DNA from: Gordoniibacillus kamchatkensis
Lineage (GTDB): Bacteria > Bacillota > Bacilli > Paenibacillales > NBRC-103111
NCBI RefSeq assembly: GCF_000829455.1
Contig: NZ_JXAK01000040.1
Span: forward strand, 1 to 64,000
Length of the DNA stretch: 64,000 bases
Reading direction: 5' to 3'
The position numbers and the translations under genes were made by a program. Positions 9,033-18,633 of this stretch are shown in pieces; the stretch's first letter is position 1, and the number at the start of each line of letters is the position of its first letter. The notes under the pieces are model-generated. The model was not told where the DNA came from, ran no database searches, and saw nothing but the letters and a program-made list of their open reading frames with translations.

Positions 9033-9910
9033 ATGGAAGCGGGCGGGGAACCGACTTGGCCGGAATATTTTCGCCGGTTGCAGGCCTATTTGCAGTGGCA
9101 GACGGAACGCATAACGGAGCTGCAGCGAACAGTCGCATCGCTTCAAATCGAGCTGGCGGCGTTAAAGGAGCAGAAGGGCGTTCGCATCGACCGAATCGAA
9201 TATAGCTTCGATCAGCTCAAGGTGGAGCGGCTGGACGGCACACTGAATATCGGAATTACCCCCGGCGGGCTCAAATCGATCGAGGAGTTCGCGGTTAACG
9301 GACAGTCGACGACGATCGGGGGGGAGAAGCAAGGGCCCCTCGGCGGCGTCGGCCCTTTCCCTTCGGCGGTCGACGGGCAACCGCAAGCGGTGCCGGGAAC
9401 GCCCGGGATGCCGGCAGCGATGGGGACGCCGGGAACTCCCGGGATGCCGGGGGCGATGGGGACGCCGGGGGCACCGGGAACACCAGGGGGGCCCCCTTGC
9501 CCACAGGGGCCGGCTCCTTATCCGGGCGGGATGCAGCCCGGTTTTGCGGGCGAACAGAGGGTGCCGGCGTCAACATCGCAGGCACGCCCGAAGGCGCGGT
9601 AGACTGGGTACAGCAGATCGGGCAGCAAGTCAAAATGTTTCTCGACGACGATATAGCTGAAGATTTGCGCCGCTGGGCCGACGAGCGCAAGCTGCCGCTC
9701 AGCCCGGAGGAGCAGCGGCTCGTGCTCGACGACCTCCGCGCGCAGCTTGACGACCGGGTGCGGTATTATGCGAAACAGAGCGGCAATAAAGCCGCCGTCG
9801 GGCAAACGTTCGAATCGGTCGCGCGCGAAATCATCGAGCGGACGAAGCGGGATATCCGGACGGCGATTGAAACGTATATGGCGGGTTTCCGTCAGGAGGA
9901 GGAATCGTAA
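9033..9910 (+). CDS. gerPC: Spore germination protein GerPC with a collagen-like insert (reading frame broken)
   Basis: The first part (9033-9602) has an N-terminal coiled-coil-like segment (residues ~10-50) and the GerPC core RIEYSFDQLKVERLDGTLNIG. About 20 Gly-x-x triplets rich in GTPG and GMPG follow. The C-terminal GerPC part (LDDDIAEDLRRWADE, VLDDLRAQLDDRVRYYAK) lies in another frame that is open from about 9482 to 9910. Joining them needs one extra base, probably near GGGGGGCCCCC at 9486-9496. The joined product would be ~293 residues against ~205 in Bacillus. The downstream part has no convincing RBS at ATG 9635, so I read one gene with a sequence error or a recent mutation. Confidence 0.75.
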
Positions 9911-10096
9911 TTGGACTTTTACGTCGAAAATAAAGAGATTGCCGTAGGCGCGATTCGGATCATAGGCGTGTCGGCTTCGGCGGTATTTCTGATCGGCGAC
10001 ACGGAAACGATAATGTGTTCGTCGATTTTTGATACGCCGCCGGAATCGCTCATCATCGGCCGCAGAGCCTCGCTGCCTGCGCCTTCGGGAACATAA
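9911..10096 (+). CDS. gerPD: Spore germination protein GerPD
   Basis: A 61-residue protein with the GerPD core FYVENKEIAVGAIRI, FLIGDTETI and TPPESLI. The TTG start at 9911 directly follows the gerPC stop and uses the RBS CAGGAGGAGG inside the gerPC end. The stop overlaps the ATG of gerPE by one base. Confidence 0.9.
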   Translation: MDFYVENKEIAVGAIRIIGVSASAVFLIGDTETIMCSSIFDTPPESLIIGRRASLPAPSGT

Positions 10097-10536
10097 TGCG
10101 GACGTCCGTTGTCGGCAGCCTCAAGGTGTTAGCCGTCATTTTCCAGGCTGTCATCCATGTCGGAGATACGCGATATATCCAGGCGAAAACCAACGCATTC
10201 GCCTTGCAGCGGCAAATTGCGGACTTTGAAAAGGACGAATTCCCGCTCGAGCAGTTCCCCATGTTCCGCCGCCCGATCCCCCGGTTGTCGCCCGCTGAAA
10301 ACGTTCGAATGGTCAAGCGCGATACCGTCCCGTTCATCACCGTAGGAGCCGTGAAAATCAATGCGGCTTCGACGAGCGCCGTCGTGCAAATCGGCTCCAA
10401 CGTGTGCATCGATCTCGAATCGCGCATCAAGCACATCCGGCAATTTACTCCGCCGGCCGGCGGAGCGGCAGCCGGCGCAGTCGGCGCAGGCGGCATGGCC
10501 CCGGTGCCGCTCGCCGCCCCGGGAGCCGGGCGGTAA
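10096..10536 (+). CDS. gerPE: Spore germination protein GerPE
   Basis: A 146-residue protein that starts RTSVVGSLKVLAV, the GerPE signature. It contains two VGDT/QIGS segments (IHVGDTRYI and VVQIGSNVCI) and a C-terminal tail rich in Gly, Ala and Pro. It is the last gene of the cluster; the usual sixth gene, gerPF, is not found before the convergent VOC gene. A role in the inner spore coat is inferred from the family. Confidence 0.85.
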   Translation: MRTSVVGSLKVLAVIFQAVIHVGDTRYIQAKTNAFALQRQIADFEKDEFPLEQFPMFRRPIPRLSPAENVRMVKRDTVPFITVGAVKINAASTSAVVQIGSNVCIDLESRIKHIRQFTPPAGGAAAGAVGAGGMAPVPLAAPGAGR

Positions 10537-10623
10537 GTCAGGCGCGCGAATCACCGATTTGCGGCAAGTTTTTCCGTCCAAGCATGATAGCCTCAATGCA
10601 AGGGCAATTGCTGCATATAAAGT

Positions 10624-10992
10624 TTACCTGATAAAACATGTCATCTCAAAAAGGATTCCCCCGAGGGCCGTGAAGTACAGGGTATACCCATCCCTGATTT
10701 TCTTCGGCCCTCCATCTGTTGCAATGCCGGCGGTCACAAGTCTATGATAGAACTGGTCGACTTCAGCCGGAGTTTCGACGTAAAATCCGAGGTGAAAGTC
10801 TCTAGGGTACGTCTGAACTTCCTCTCCGTCTGCCCGCAGTTTGCTCAAAACAAGGGTGAAACCGTCTCCATCGCTCATTACGGCAATGGCATCCCCCTTC
10901 TGGTCAAGCAGTTCAAAGTTGAACTGGTCGCGAAAAAAATCCCTCGCTTCAGACAGATCGTTCACACAAAGATTCAAGTGATTAAGTTTCAT
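10624..10992 (-). CDS. Glyoxalase/bleomycin-resistance (VOC) family protein
   Basis: A 122-residue single-unit VOC protein: LNHLNLCVNDLSEARDFF, a central HLGFYVETPAEVDQFYHRL and the terminal LGGILFEMTCF. Candidate metal ligands are the His of LNHLNL, the central His and the Glu of FEMT. I prefer ATG 10992, seven bases after GGAG, over ATG 10998, which nearly abuts it. It is divergent from a TetR-type regulator with an inverted repeat between them, which suggests a regulator-controlled resistance or detoxification gene. The substrate is unknown. Confidence 0.82.
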   Translation of the reverse strand: MKLNHLNLCVNDLSEARDFFRDQFNFELLDQKGDAIAVMSDGDGFTLVLSKLRADGEEVQTYPRDFHLGFYVETPAEVDQFYHRLVTAGIATDGGPKKIRDGYTLYFTALGGILFEMTCFIR

Positions 10993-11040
10993 ATCCATTC
11001 TCCTTTTTCGATCTCATGTACGTTTCGCTTCATCTTTTAC

Positions 11041-11074
11041 CTAACACTTATAGATTATTCTAATGGTGTTAGAA
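11041..11074. promoter_or_regulatory. Candidate TetR operator
   Basis: TTCTAA at 11058-11063 and TTAGAA at 11069-11074 form a perfect inverted repeat with a 5-base spacer. An outer pair CTAACAC (11041-11047) and GTGTTAG (11066-11072) overlaps it. The site lies between the divergent VOC and tetR-like genes, just upstream of a -10-like TATACT at 11088-11093. Confidence 0.55.
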
Positions 11075-11116
11075 TTTACTGCTGTGCTATACTTGTCAAG
11101 TGAAAGGGTGGTCTGC

Positions 11117-11839
11117 ATGGCTAGAAGACGAACGTATCCCCAGAGCTTCATCCCTGGCCTGGAGGAGGAGACTGCACATATTCCGCTGGATCGGGGCCGA
11201 ATCATTCAAACGGCGTTACAGGTATTAAACGAGATCGGTCTAAAGGAATTAAGCATGCGGAAAATTGCCGACAAATTGCAGGTGAAAACCGCGTCATTAT
11301 ACTATCATGTCAAAGACAAAGAGCAGCTGATGCAGTTGCTTCTGGATAAAATATGCGGTGAAATGGTTTGGCCGGAGCCGTCGCTCCCTTGGAAAGAACA
11401 GATTTTGCAATGGGGGGAGCAGTTTAGAAAGGTTGTTCACTCTCATCGGGATGCGGTAGAGTTGTTCAATTCCAGCCTTGCAATGGGTTATGAGCGTTTG
11501 ACGCAAATCGAGAAGCTGTACCAATTATTCGTCTCGGCAGGGTTTGCGGATGCCCAGGTTCCTTGGATGGCATCCATGCTGAAAAACTATGTGCTCGGAT
11601 TTGCGGCCGAAGAACTTCGGCTGAACGCGTTTGCCCAGCAAGACCGTACTTCGAACGAGGAGTTCGGAGAGCAGTACAGCCGGTTTTTCCGCCAATTGCC
11701 GAAGGACCTGTTTCCCAATATGATACGTCTTGCCCCTTATACTACAAGTACTGATTGGCGGGAAGAGTTCCATTTTGGACTTCATGTTTTGATAGATGGC
11801 TTTTCGATGCGACAGCGCGCCGAACCGCATCGCCAATAA
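11117..11839 (+). CDS. TetR/AcrR-family transcriptional regulator
   Basis: A 240-residue regulator. The N-terminal helix-turn-helix lies at about residues 20-65 (IIQTALQVLNEIGLKELSMRKIADKL followed by TASLYYHVKDKEQL). The C-terminal ligand domain resembles TetR_C, with helices around YVLGFAAEE. ATG 11117 follows AAAGGGTGG; upstream in-frame codons add an unconserved leader. It probably represses itself and the divergent VOC gene through the inverted repeat at 11041-11074. The ligand is unknown. Confidence 0.85.
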   Translation: MARRRTYPQSFIPGLEEETAHIPLDRGRIIQTALQVLNEIGLKELSMRKIADKLQVKTASLYYHVKDKEQLMQLLLDKICGEMVWPEPSLPWKEQILQWGEQFRKVVHSHRDAVELFNSSLAMGYERLTQIEKLYQLFVSAGFADAQVPWMASMLKNYVLGFAAEELRLNAFAQQDRTSNEEFGEQYSRFFRQLPKDLFPNMIRLAPYTTSTDWREEFHFGLHVLIDGFSMRQRAEPHRQ

Positions 11840-12486
11840 CGGCATCGTATGAAGGAGAGCGAAACGGCCTGATGGAGGCGGATCGTTTATTTTGTTGAAT
11901 GCTTTCGGACGTTATTTCGTGTATTCGAAACGGTCCTTTCTATGTGATAGTTCTGGCCTGAGTGAGAGCGTCGCTGAAAAGAGGGACGCCGGGAACTGTA
12001 ACGAACATGTTCGTTAAACAGCGCCCGCCGGGGCGTTGTTAAGGTCCTGTTATGCGGATACCGGCTACAGCGAACACAAGTTCCATGCTGTAAGACCAAA
12101 ATTCTTACTTAGCGCACAATGTGCGCTATTCAACGGTTTACTCCACTTATCTCTGAATCAGCGTCTTAATGGTCTCAAAATAGCGAAAATGGTCTCTGTG
12201 CTGGGTCCATACCTTCTCCGCTTCAAGCAAAACACTTCTATCTGTGCAACGGGAGACGCAGAACGTCAGTTGCGCGGCGAAGCACTCTCTGCAAGCCAAA
12301 ATCCCTCAACCCTAGGAGCTCCGGTAGCAGCGAAAACCCGCGTTCCTGCTTAACAAAATTCGGCCTCTTCAAATAGGCACGCCGAGCCGGGACGTCGCCG
12401 CAATGCGGCGACGCAAGCAGGCGCAGCTCCGGGAAGGCGGAGCGAGCGCACTGAGGCACAGTCGCCTTCCGCGCTCGGCCCAAAAC
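11840..12486. other. Intergenic stretch without recognisable genes
   Basis: No frame here combines an RBS with a protein-like product. It contains two perfect short palindromes: AACGAACATGTTCGTT at 12000-12015, and TAGCGCAC, AAT, GTGCGCTA at 12110-12128. I could not assign either to a regulator. Confidence 0.5.
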
Positions 12487-12519
12487 AAAGCCCGCCTCGC
12501 TCGAAGCGAGGCGGGCTTT
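12487..12519 (-). terminator. Intrinsic terminator of the SLH/GH18 gene
   Basis: A perfect 15-base-pair stem, AAAGCCCGCCTCGCT with AGCGAGGCGGGCTTT, closes on a CGA loop. It sits 3 bases after the stop at 12522. Confidence 0.85.
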
Positions 12520-12521
12520 CG

Positions 12522-14164
12522 TCAGTGCGCGGCCGCCGCCGCGAAGCTCGGCGCGAGCCGCACGAGCAGCGCGGCCATCTGCGCGCGCGTGATCGGCGCC
12601 TGCGGGCGGAACGTGCCGTCGCCATAGCCGTCGACGACGCCCTGCCCGCTTAGCGCCGCGATGACGGGTGCCGACCAGCGATCAGCCGGCACGTCGCGGA
12701 ACGGCGGCCTGGCGGCCGCTGCCGCCGTCGGCAGCGCGAGCACGCGGGCCAGCAAGGCGCACAGCTGCTCGCGCGTGAGCGGCTGATCGGGGGCGAACGT
12801 ATCGGCCGTAATCCCGTCGATATAACCAAGCTGCAAAGCCACGTCGATATCGTGCTCAGCCCAGTGATCGCGCGGCACATCGGCGAACGGGGTTACCGGA
12901 GCGGCGGGCGCATCGGACAAGCCGAGCGCGCGCACGATCACGGCGGCCCCCTGCGCCCGCGTCAGCGGAGCCTCGGGGCTGAACACGCCCGGCGCAGTTC
13001 CCGTCATCCACCCTTTTGCCGCGGTTGGTTAATGTCGGCTGCCGCCCAATGCCCCATCGTGTCGCGGAATGAGGAGCCGTTCACCCAAAGCGAGTAGTTC
13101 GTCCAGGTCGAAGGCGTCTCCTGGCCCAAGCTCCAGCTTCCCGTCCCCTTCAAGCCGTACTTCCCGACAAGCGCCAGCTTCGCCTGCAGCGAGCGGTCGG
13201 TTTCGTACCAGATCGTATAAGTCCCCGGCGTCAGGTCGCGCCCTAATATTTTCGTTGCCGGATCGCCGGCATTAACCGTAAACGTCGCCTTCATCGACTG
13301 CTGCGTTTCATCGTACGCCGTTGTGCCGTTATAGCGGGCGACGAGCGTATCCGCCATGTTTTCGGTCACGCCTGTGCCGTCAAAGCTCGCATCGCCGTCC
13401 TTCCACAACCGCCCGTAAAACGGCACGCCGAGCACCAGCTTGTCCGGCGTCGTCACCCGCAGCGCCGCCTGGATCGACCGCTCGACAAAAGGCAAGCTGG
13501 CGACCGGCCCTGGCGTCGGATCTCCCGGGTAGCTTTCGTCGTAAGCCATAAGCATCAAATAGTCGCTGTACTGGGCCAGCTTCTGGTAGTCGTAAGCCGC
13601 TTCCCAACTTGTCGCCATGCCTTCCGCAGGCGGCGGCACGGCAACCGACAGCTCGGCCCCGGCCGGCAGCTTGGCCCGCAGCAGGCGGACGAAGTCCGTA
13701 TACGCATCCCGGTCGGCGCCGGTCACGTTCTCGATATCGATATCGATGCCGTCCAGCCCGAGCCTCGTCACTGCCGCCGCCAAATCGTCGCTCAGCTTGT
13801 CCCGCTGCGCCAGCGCGTTCTGCCCCGCAGTCCTGTCCCAATCGTTGGTCAAATACGGAACGACGCGCAGGCCGCGGTCGTGCATTTGCTTCGTGAACGT
13901 ACCTTCCGCCTGCGCCGTCAGCTTCAGGCTGCCGTCGGCATTCAGCTCGAAATAATTCGGCTTTACGAGCTGCAGCGCCCCGTTCGTAGCGTCAACCTGC
14001 TTGACGTAATCGCCCGGAATGCCGAAATAAACGTAGCTCGAATTGATTTTGGCCGCAGCTGTGCCGGATTCGGCATAGACGGCCGGCGCCGGCGCGGCAG
14101 CGGATACGCCTGCAGCGGCGAGCAGCAAGGCGGTAAGTGCGAGATGGCGCAGCGGTTTCCTCAT
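12522..14164 (-). CDS. Secreted GH18 glycosidase with C-terminal SLH domains (frame broken)
   Basis: A signal peptide occupies residues 1-31. A GH18 domain follows with the catalytic motif DGIDIDIE (acid E145), LMAYDE and a terminal GSWSLGQ. It resembles cortex- or peptidoglycan-active GH18 proteins more than true chitinases. SLH repeat 1 begins FRDTMGHWAAADIN, then the frame ends at 13004. The rest of SLH 1 and SLH 2-3 (FADVPRDHWAEHDI, FRDVPADRWSAPVI, GYGDGTFRPQAPITRAQM) continue in another frame from 13007 to 12522. One missing base near 13014-13032 explains the break; ATGA overlaps the two frames. The restored protein has ~541 residues and would be anchored to cell-wall polymer. Confidence 0.8.
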
Positions 14165-14276
14165 TTATGTAGTCCTCCCGACAAAATGTAAACGTTAGCG
14201 GGTCGCAACATGCGCGCACTCCCTGTTCCCACTATGCAGGACAACTATCCTTTCCGGCTAGCTGCAAATGTTGGCA

Positions 14277-14322
14277 GAAAAAATGGCGCCGCTCCCATTG
14301 CGCGGGAACAGCGCCATTTTGT
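14277..14322 (-). terminator. Intrinsic terminator of helD
   Basis: AAAATGGCGC pairs with GCGCCATTTT, with an inner GCTCCC/GGGAACA stem. It lies about 30 bases after the helD stop. Confidence 0.75.
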
Positions 14323-14352
14323 ATGTGCCGCGGCCTGGCAGCCGTCTGCCTT

Positions 14353-16704
14353 TCACACTTCCACGCCAGCTCCTCTGTACAGCTCCGTTCCTTGCAGGAA
14401 CGGCGTCGGCTCGCCGACCGCGTGCAGGTGCAGCCGGTGCAGCGCGCGCGTGCAGACGGTGTAAAACAGCTTGCGCTCCCGTTCGCTGCAGTATACGGCA
14501 GCACCGGCGTTGTAGACGACGACGGCGTCGAACTCGAGCCCTTTGGCCAGCGCCGCCGGGAGTACGGCCAAACTCGAGGAGAAGCCGGCCGACTCCTTGG
14601 TGACGAGCTGCAAAGGCGGCAGCCCCGCCGCCTCCGCTCCGGCCGCGGCGCGCGCCGCCTGCAGCCGCTCGAACGCCTCGCGCGCCTCAGCCTGCGTCTT
14701 GCACAGGACGGCCATCGTGCCGGCGCCGTCCGCGCGCAGCCGCATCACGTCGCGCCACACTTGCAGCGGCAGCTCGGCAGGCGCCGCCGTATAAAGCTGC
14801 GGCGGTTCGCCGCCGCGCTCGAACGGCTCGACCGGCTCCCGCTCCGGCAGCACCGCCGCCGCCAAGCCGGCGATCTCGCTTGTGGAGCGGTAGCTTTTCG
14901 TCAGCCGGTAGATGCGTGTGCCTTCTTCCTGGAACAGCTCGGCGATGGAGCGGTATTCGCCGCCCCCTTGCGCGTGCTGATAAATGCCCTGGTTCCAGTC
15001 GCCGAGAAGCGTAAATTTCGCCCGCGGAAACAGCCGCTTCAAGTAAGAGAACTGGTACGGCGTGTAGTCCTGCGCCTCGTCGATGAGCACGTGGCGGATC
15101 GCCGACATCGTTTGCCGCCCCTCGATGCGCCCTTTCAGATCGACGATCGGCGTCGCGTCCTCGTACGGCACGGCGCCGCGCTGCAGCCGCAGCAGCGTAT
15201 CGCGGCAAATGCCCTCCCACAGCCCGGCAGACGGCCGCAATGGCGCAAGCCGCTCAGGGCCGGTCTGTTCCAGCTTGCTCCACAGCTCGTCGTCTTTGAA
15301 CAGCCGTGCGTAAAGTTCGCCGAGATCCCAGAACTCGAACCGTTTCGCCTGTTCGATGAGCGGCCCGTAGCGCTTTTTCGCCTGCTTGCGGGCCATCGCC
15401 TTCAGCTCGGGCTCCGTGCCGAGGTAGTTCGGCGCTTTCAGCAGCCGCCGGTAATAGCGCTTCGCCGCTTCCTCCTTCAGCTCTTCCAGCTCGGCGGCGA
15501 GCCATTCGGAGAGCAGCTCCATCCGCTCCCACATCGGCCGCTCGGTGCGGTGCGCGTAAAACCGTTCGGCGATACGCGAGCCCTCCAGCACGACGCGGTC
15601 CTTTACCGTAAAATCGATGAAGCGCATCCCTTCCCGCTCGAGCAGCTTAGCGTACGCCGCAATGGCGTCCGCGAAGGCGGCCGACGACTTGAAGCGGATG
15701 CCTGCGCTCCGGACCGCCTGCCGCGGGTCGCCTTCCGGCTCCGTCAGCTGCGCCTCGAGCTGGTCGTACGCGTCTTCCACTTTGGAGGCGGCGGACAGCT
15801 CGCGTTCGAGGTGCTCCTGGAACGTCGTCTGCCGCATATTCGCCTCGCCCAGCTCGGGCAGCACGTTCGAGACGTAATCGCTGAACAGCCGGTTCGGCGA
15901 AAACAGCACCATATTGTCGCTCGTCAGCACGTTCCGGTACCGGTACAGCAAGTACGCGACGCGCTGCAGCGCCACTGACGTTTTGCCGCTTCCGGCAGCA
16001 CCTTGCACGATGACGACGCGGCTTTCCGTATCACGGATAATCTCGTTTTGCTCGCTCTGGATCGTCGTGACGATGCTTTTCATTTTGTCGTCGGCGCTTC
16101 GTCCGAGCAGCTGCGCGAGCAGGCCGTCGCCGATCCGCAGCCCGGTGTCGAAATAGTCGAGCAGCCTGCCGCCATCGATCAAATATTGGCGCTTCAGCGT
16201 CATTTCGCCGCTGATCGTCTCGCCCTTCGGCACTTGGTACGAAGCCGGCCCCGGCGGATAATCGTAAAACATCCCGGCGATCGGCGCCCGCCAGTCGTAG
16301 ACGAGCAGCTCGTCCGTGTCCGGATCGACGAGCGACATGATGCCGATGTACACGTTCTCGCGCAGCCCCGACTCCGTCTCGGTAAAATCGATCCGCCCGA
16401 AATACGGCGCGTCCATGCTCCGCTCCAGCTTCTGCAGCGTATCGTGCGCGTGCAGCAGCGTCCGCTCCTGCTGCCGCAGCACGCCCGCTTGCGCGCGGAT
16501 GCTGGCCGCCGTCTCCATCAGCTCGTCGTCATATTCGGCGTTCAAGCTCACGTCGTCCCAAAAATCGCGCCGGATTGCGACGACCCGCTCCTTGCGGTCG
16601 GACACGAGCTCCTGCAGCTTCTCTCCCAATTGCTCCATGCGCCGGACGATGGCGGAGAGCCTGCTTGCCTCGCGTTCAAAATCGGTCTTCTGGTCTTCCG
16701 GCAT
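14353..16704 (-). CDS. helD: RNA polymerase recycling motor HelD (UvrD-like ATPase)
   Basis: A 783-residue superfamily 1 helicase-like protein. The N-terminal coiled coil (about 1-110) is the HelD arm that enters the secondary channel of RNA polymerase. YFGRIDFTE and YIGIMSLVD, followed by DWRAPIAGMFYD, are family hallmarks. Walker A is GAAGSGKTS and Walker B DEAQDYTPYQ; the C-terminal motor half has LTKSYRST and ends near a conserved VCTRALHRLHLH. In Bacillus it frees stalled RNA polymerase with ATP hydrolysis, and some homologues protect against rifamycins. RBS GGAGGGAGAG precedes ATG 16704. Confidence 0.9.
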   Translation of the reverse strand: MPEDQKTDFEREASRLSAIVRRMEQLGEKLQELVSDRKERVVAIRRDFWDDVSLNAEYDDELMETAASIRAQAGVLRQQERTLLHAHDTLQKLERSMDAPYFGRIDFTETESGLRENVYIGIMSLVDPDTDELLVYDWRAPIAGMFYDYPPGPASYQVPKGETISGEMTLKRQYLIDGGRLLDYFDTGLRIGDGLLAQLLGRSADDKMKSIVTTIQSEQNEIIRDTESRVVIVQGAAGSGKTSVALQRVAYLLYRYRNVLTSDNMVLFSPNRLFSDYVSNVLPELGEANMRQTTFQEHLERELSAASKVEDAYDQLEAQLTEPEGDPRQAVRSAGIRFKSSAAFADAIAAYAKLLEREGMRFIDFTVKDRVVLEGSRIAERFYAHRTERPMWERMELLSEWLAAELEELKEEAAKRYYRRLLKAPNYLGTEPELKAMARKQAKKRYGPLIEQAKRFEFWDLGELYARLFKDDELWSKLEQTGPERLAPLRPSAGLWEGICRDTLLRLQRGAVPYEDATPIVDLKGRIEGRQTMSAIRHVLIDEAQDYTPYQFSYLKRLFPRAKFTLLGDWNQGIYQHAQGGGEYRSIAELFQEEGTRIYRLTKSYRSTSEIAGLAAAVLPEREPVEPFERGGEPPQLYTAAPAELPLQVWRDVMRLRADGAGTMAVLCKTQAEAREAFERLQAARAAAGAEAAGLPPLQLVTKESAGFSSSLAVLPAALAKGLEFDAVVVYNAGAAVYCSERERKLFYTVCTRALHRLHLHAVGEPTPFLQGTELYRGAGVEV

Positions 16705-16739
16705 ATCGACTCTCCCTCCTTGCGGCCGTTTTCTTTATT

Positions 16740-17708
16740 TTAATATATGCGGTGAATAATGTCTTCGAAATCCGGTTCTTCCATATGGACGTCGGCGATG
16801 TCGCCCCATGCGCCCGCCGCCCGCAGCACTTCCATCGTGGAAATGAGGCTGCGATTGCATTCAAGCGTCACATAATCGTCGCCGCGTTCCGCAAGCCGGA
16901 ACGGCTCTTCCCACCTGTCGGGAACCGAGAAGCTGCCGCCGAACGTCACTTTGACCGTAGTCGGAAGCCCGATCCGCTCCCGCAGCGCTTCGATCGAGCC
17001 GTCGTAGGCGAGCTCGCCGCGATTGATCACCATCACGCGCCGGCACAGCTGCTCGATATCGTCCATATCGTGCGTCGTCAGCAGCACGGTGACGCCGAAA
17101 TCGCGATTAAGCGCCTGCAAAAACGTCCGGATCCGCTTTTTCGCCACGACGTCGAGCCCGATCGTCGGCTCGTCGAGGAACAGAACATCGGGCGCATGCA
17201 GCAGCGCCGCCGCCAGATCGGCCCGCATCCGCTGGCCAAGCGACAGCTTGCGGACCGGCGTCAGCAAAAACTCGTCCAGCTCCAGCAGCTCCGTTAGGCG
17301 CGCCAGCCGCTCCCGTTTGTCCCGATCCGGCACTTTGTACATCGCCGCCAAAATGTCGTACGAATCCCGCACCGGCAAGTCCCACCACAGCTGCGACCTC
17401 TGCCCGAACACGGCGCCGATCCGCCGCGCCACATCCGTTCTGTGCTTGTGCGGACTGAGCCCGGCGACGCGCACCTCGCCGCGGGTCGGATGCAGGATGC
17501 CTGTCAGCATTTTGATTGTGGTCGATTTGCCCGCCCCGTTCGGCCCGATATACCCGACGAATTCGCCCCGTTCAATCGTAAAGCTGATGTCGCGGACCGC
17601 CTCTTTATCGGTGCGCGCCCGCGAGAACAGCGCCCGCGCCGCCGCCCACCGCCCTTCCACAGGCACCGGAACGCGGAACGTCTTGCTGATGTTCGTTACG
17701 GATATCAT
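16740..17708 (-). CDS. ABC-2 type exporter ATPase
   Basis: A 322-residue ATP-binding subunit. Walker A GPNGAGKST, signature LSLGQRMRADL, Walker B LFLDEPTIGLD and the H-loop TTHD are intact. A C-terminal extension of ~90 residues is typical of exporters paired with ABC-2 permeases. RBS GGGAGG precedes the start at 17708. It is the last gene of a three-gene minus-strand operon with two permeases, with a 132-base gap after the second. The substrate is unknown. Confidence 0.88.
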   Translation of the reverse strand: MISVTNISKTFRVPVPVEGRWAAARALFSRARTDKEAVRDISFTIERGEFVGYIGPNGAGKSTTIKMLTGILHPTRGEVRVAGLSPHKHRTDVARRIGAVFGQRSQLWWDLPVRDSYDILAAMYKVPDRDKRERLARLTELLELDEFLLTPVRKLSLGQRMRADLAAALLHAPDVLFLDEPTIGLDVVAKKRIRTFLQALNRDFGVTVLLTTHDMDDIEQLCRRVMVINRGELAYDGSIEALRERIGLPTTVKVTFGGSFSVPDRWEEPFRLAERGDDYVTLECNRSLISTMEVLRAAGAWGDIADVHMEEPDFEDIIHRIY

Positions 17709-17840
17709 GCGTTGCCTCCCTTTGGATCATTCACCAACGATTGCCATTGGGCTGCTTGATGCCAGCCTGCGGCTCTGTGAGGTAACCCGCCGCAAACCGC
17801 CTGGCTAACCGCTCGGCTGCCCGCTGCTGCGGCTCCCCGC

Positions 17841-18626
17841 TCAGCTGCCGGCGCTCTGGTACCGGCTCAGCCCGAACCGCCAAAACCGCATCGACAGCGC
17901 CAGGCATCCGGCCGTAAACAGCGCCGTCGCTGCAAGAATCCATCCGCCCAGCTCGCCGCGCACAACGTATAAGGACGGAATATAGTTGGCGAAGCCGACC
18001 GGGATCGCCGTACAGAGCACGTAGCGCAGCCATTTGGGGTATAGCGACAACGGGTATTGCGCTGCGAAGCGCGCCGAATCTTCGGTAATGACTTGCAACT
18101 CGCGGATGCGCGTAATCCAGAAGCCGGCGGTTGCCGTCGCGAGGCCGATCGCAAAGCAAATGATGGCGCCGCACAGGACGACGAACAGCGTCTGCGGCAC
18201 GGCGAGCCAGCTCGTCTGCCCGCTGCCGATCAGTACGCTCAGGCTGATCGCGAGCATGACGGCGCTTTGCAGGAACTCGGCGACGTAAATGGTGACGTTC
18301 TGGGCCATGAGCGCCAGCAGCACCGGGACAGGCCGCGTGAGCATCTGGTCGAGGTCGCCGCTGACGAGATATTTTTCCAAATGGTGCACGTCCGACGCCA
18401 CGGTACGGTACAGCGTTTTGCTGAGCAGTATGGCGCCGTACAAATACGCCACTTCGTACGTGCTCCAGCCTTGCACGCTGCCGAAGCGGCTTAGCACGAC
18501 GGCGATGAGCGAGAACTCGACGACATTAACAACCGCGGCCATCAGCGTCCCGAAGACGAAGTTGAACGGGTGCTGCATGCGGCTGCGAAAGCTGGCAATG
18601 ACGAGCATGCGGTACATGCGAAGCAT
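17841..18626 (-). CDS. ABC-2 family permease (second subunit)
   Basis: A 261-residue membrane protein with about six hydrophobic segments. It has the motif YLVSGDLDQMLTRPVPVLL, typical of the ABC-2 permease group found as pairs with one ATPase. The RBS AAGGAGGG lies within the end of the preceding gene, 7 bases away, so the two permeases are co-translated. It presumably forms a heterodimer with the product of 18634-19410. Confidence 0.82.
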   Translation of the reverse strand: MLRMYRMLVIASFRSRMQHPFNFVFGTLMAAVVNVVEFSLIAVVLSRFGSVQGWSTYEVAYLYGAILLSKTLYRTVASDVHHLEKYLVSGDLDQMLTRPVPVLLALMAQNVTIYVAEFLQSAVMLAISLSVLIGSGQTSWLAVPQTLFVVLCGAIICFAIGLATATAGFWITRIRELQVITEDSARFAAQYPLSLYPKWLRYVLCTAIPVGFANYIPSLYVVRGELGGWILAATALFTAGCLALSMRFWRFGLSRYQSAGS

Positions 18627-18633
18627 CGGCGGG

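Noticed and set aside
12000-12015. AACGAACATGTTCGTT, similar to a LexA/DinR box
   Set aside because: The Bacillus box needs four bases between GAAC and GTTC; here there are two, and no SOS gene follows.
12110-12128. TAGCGCAC-AAT-GTGCGCTA palindrome as an operator
   Set aside because: No promoter or gene start is nearby on either strand, so an operator role cannot be supported.
14323-15978. A long plus-strand open frame (~550 codons) antisense to helD
   Set aside because: It is a GC-rich shadow: Arg- and Gln-rich product, no RBS, no domain, fully opposite a well-supported gene.
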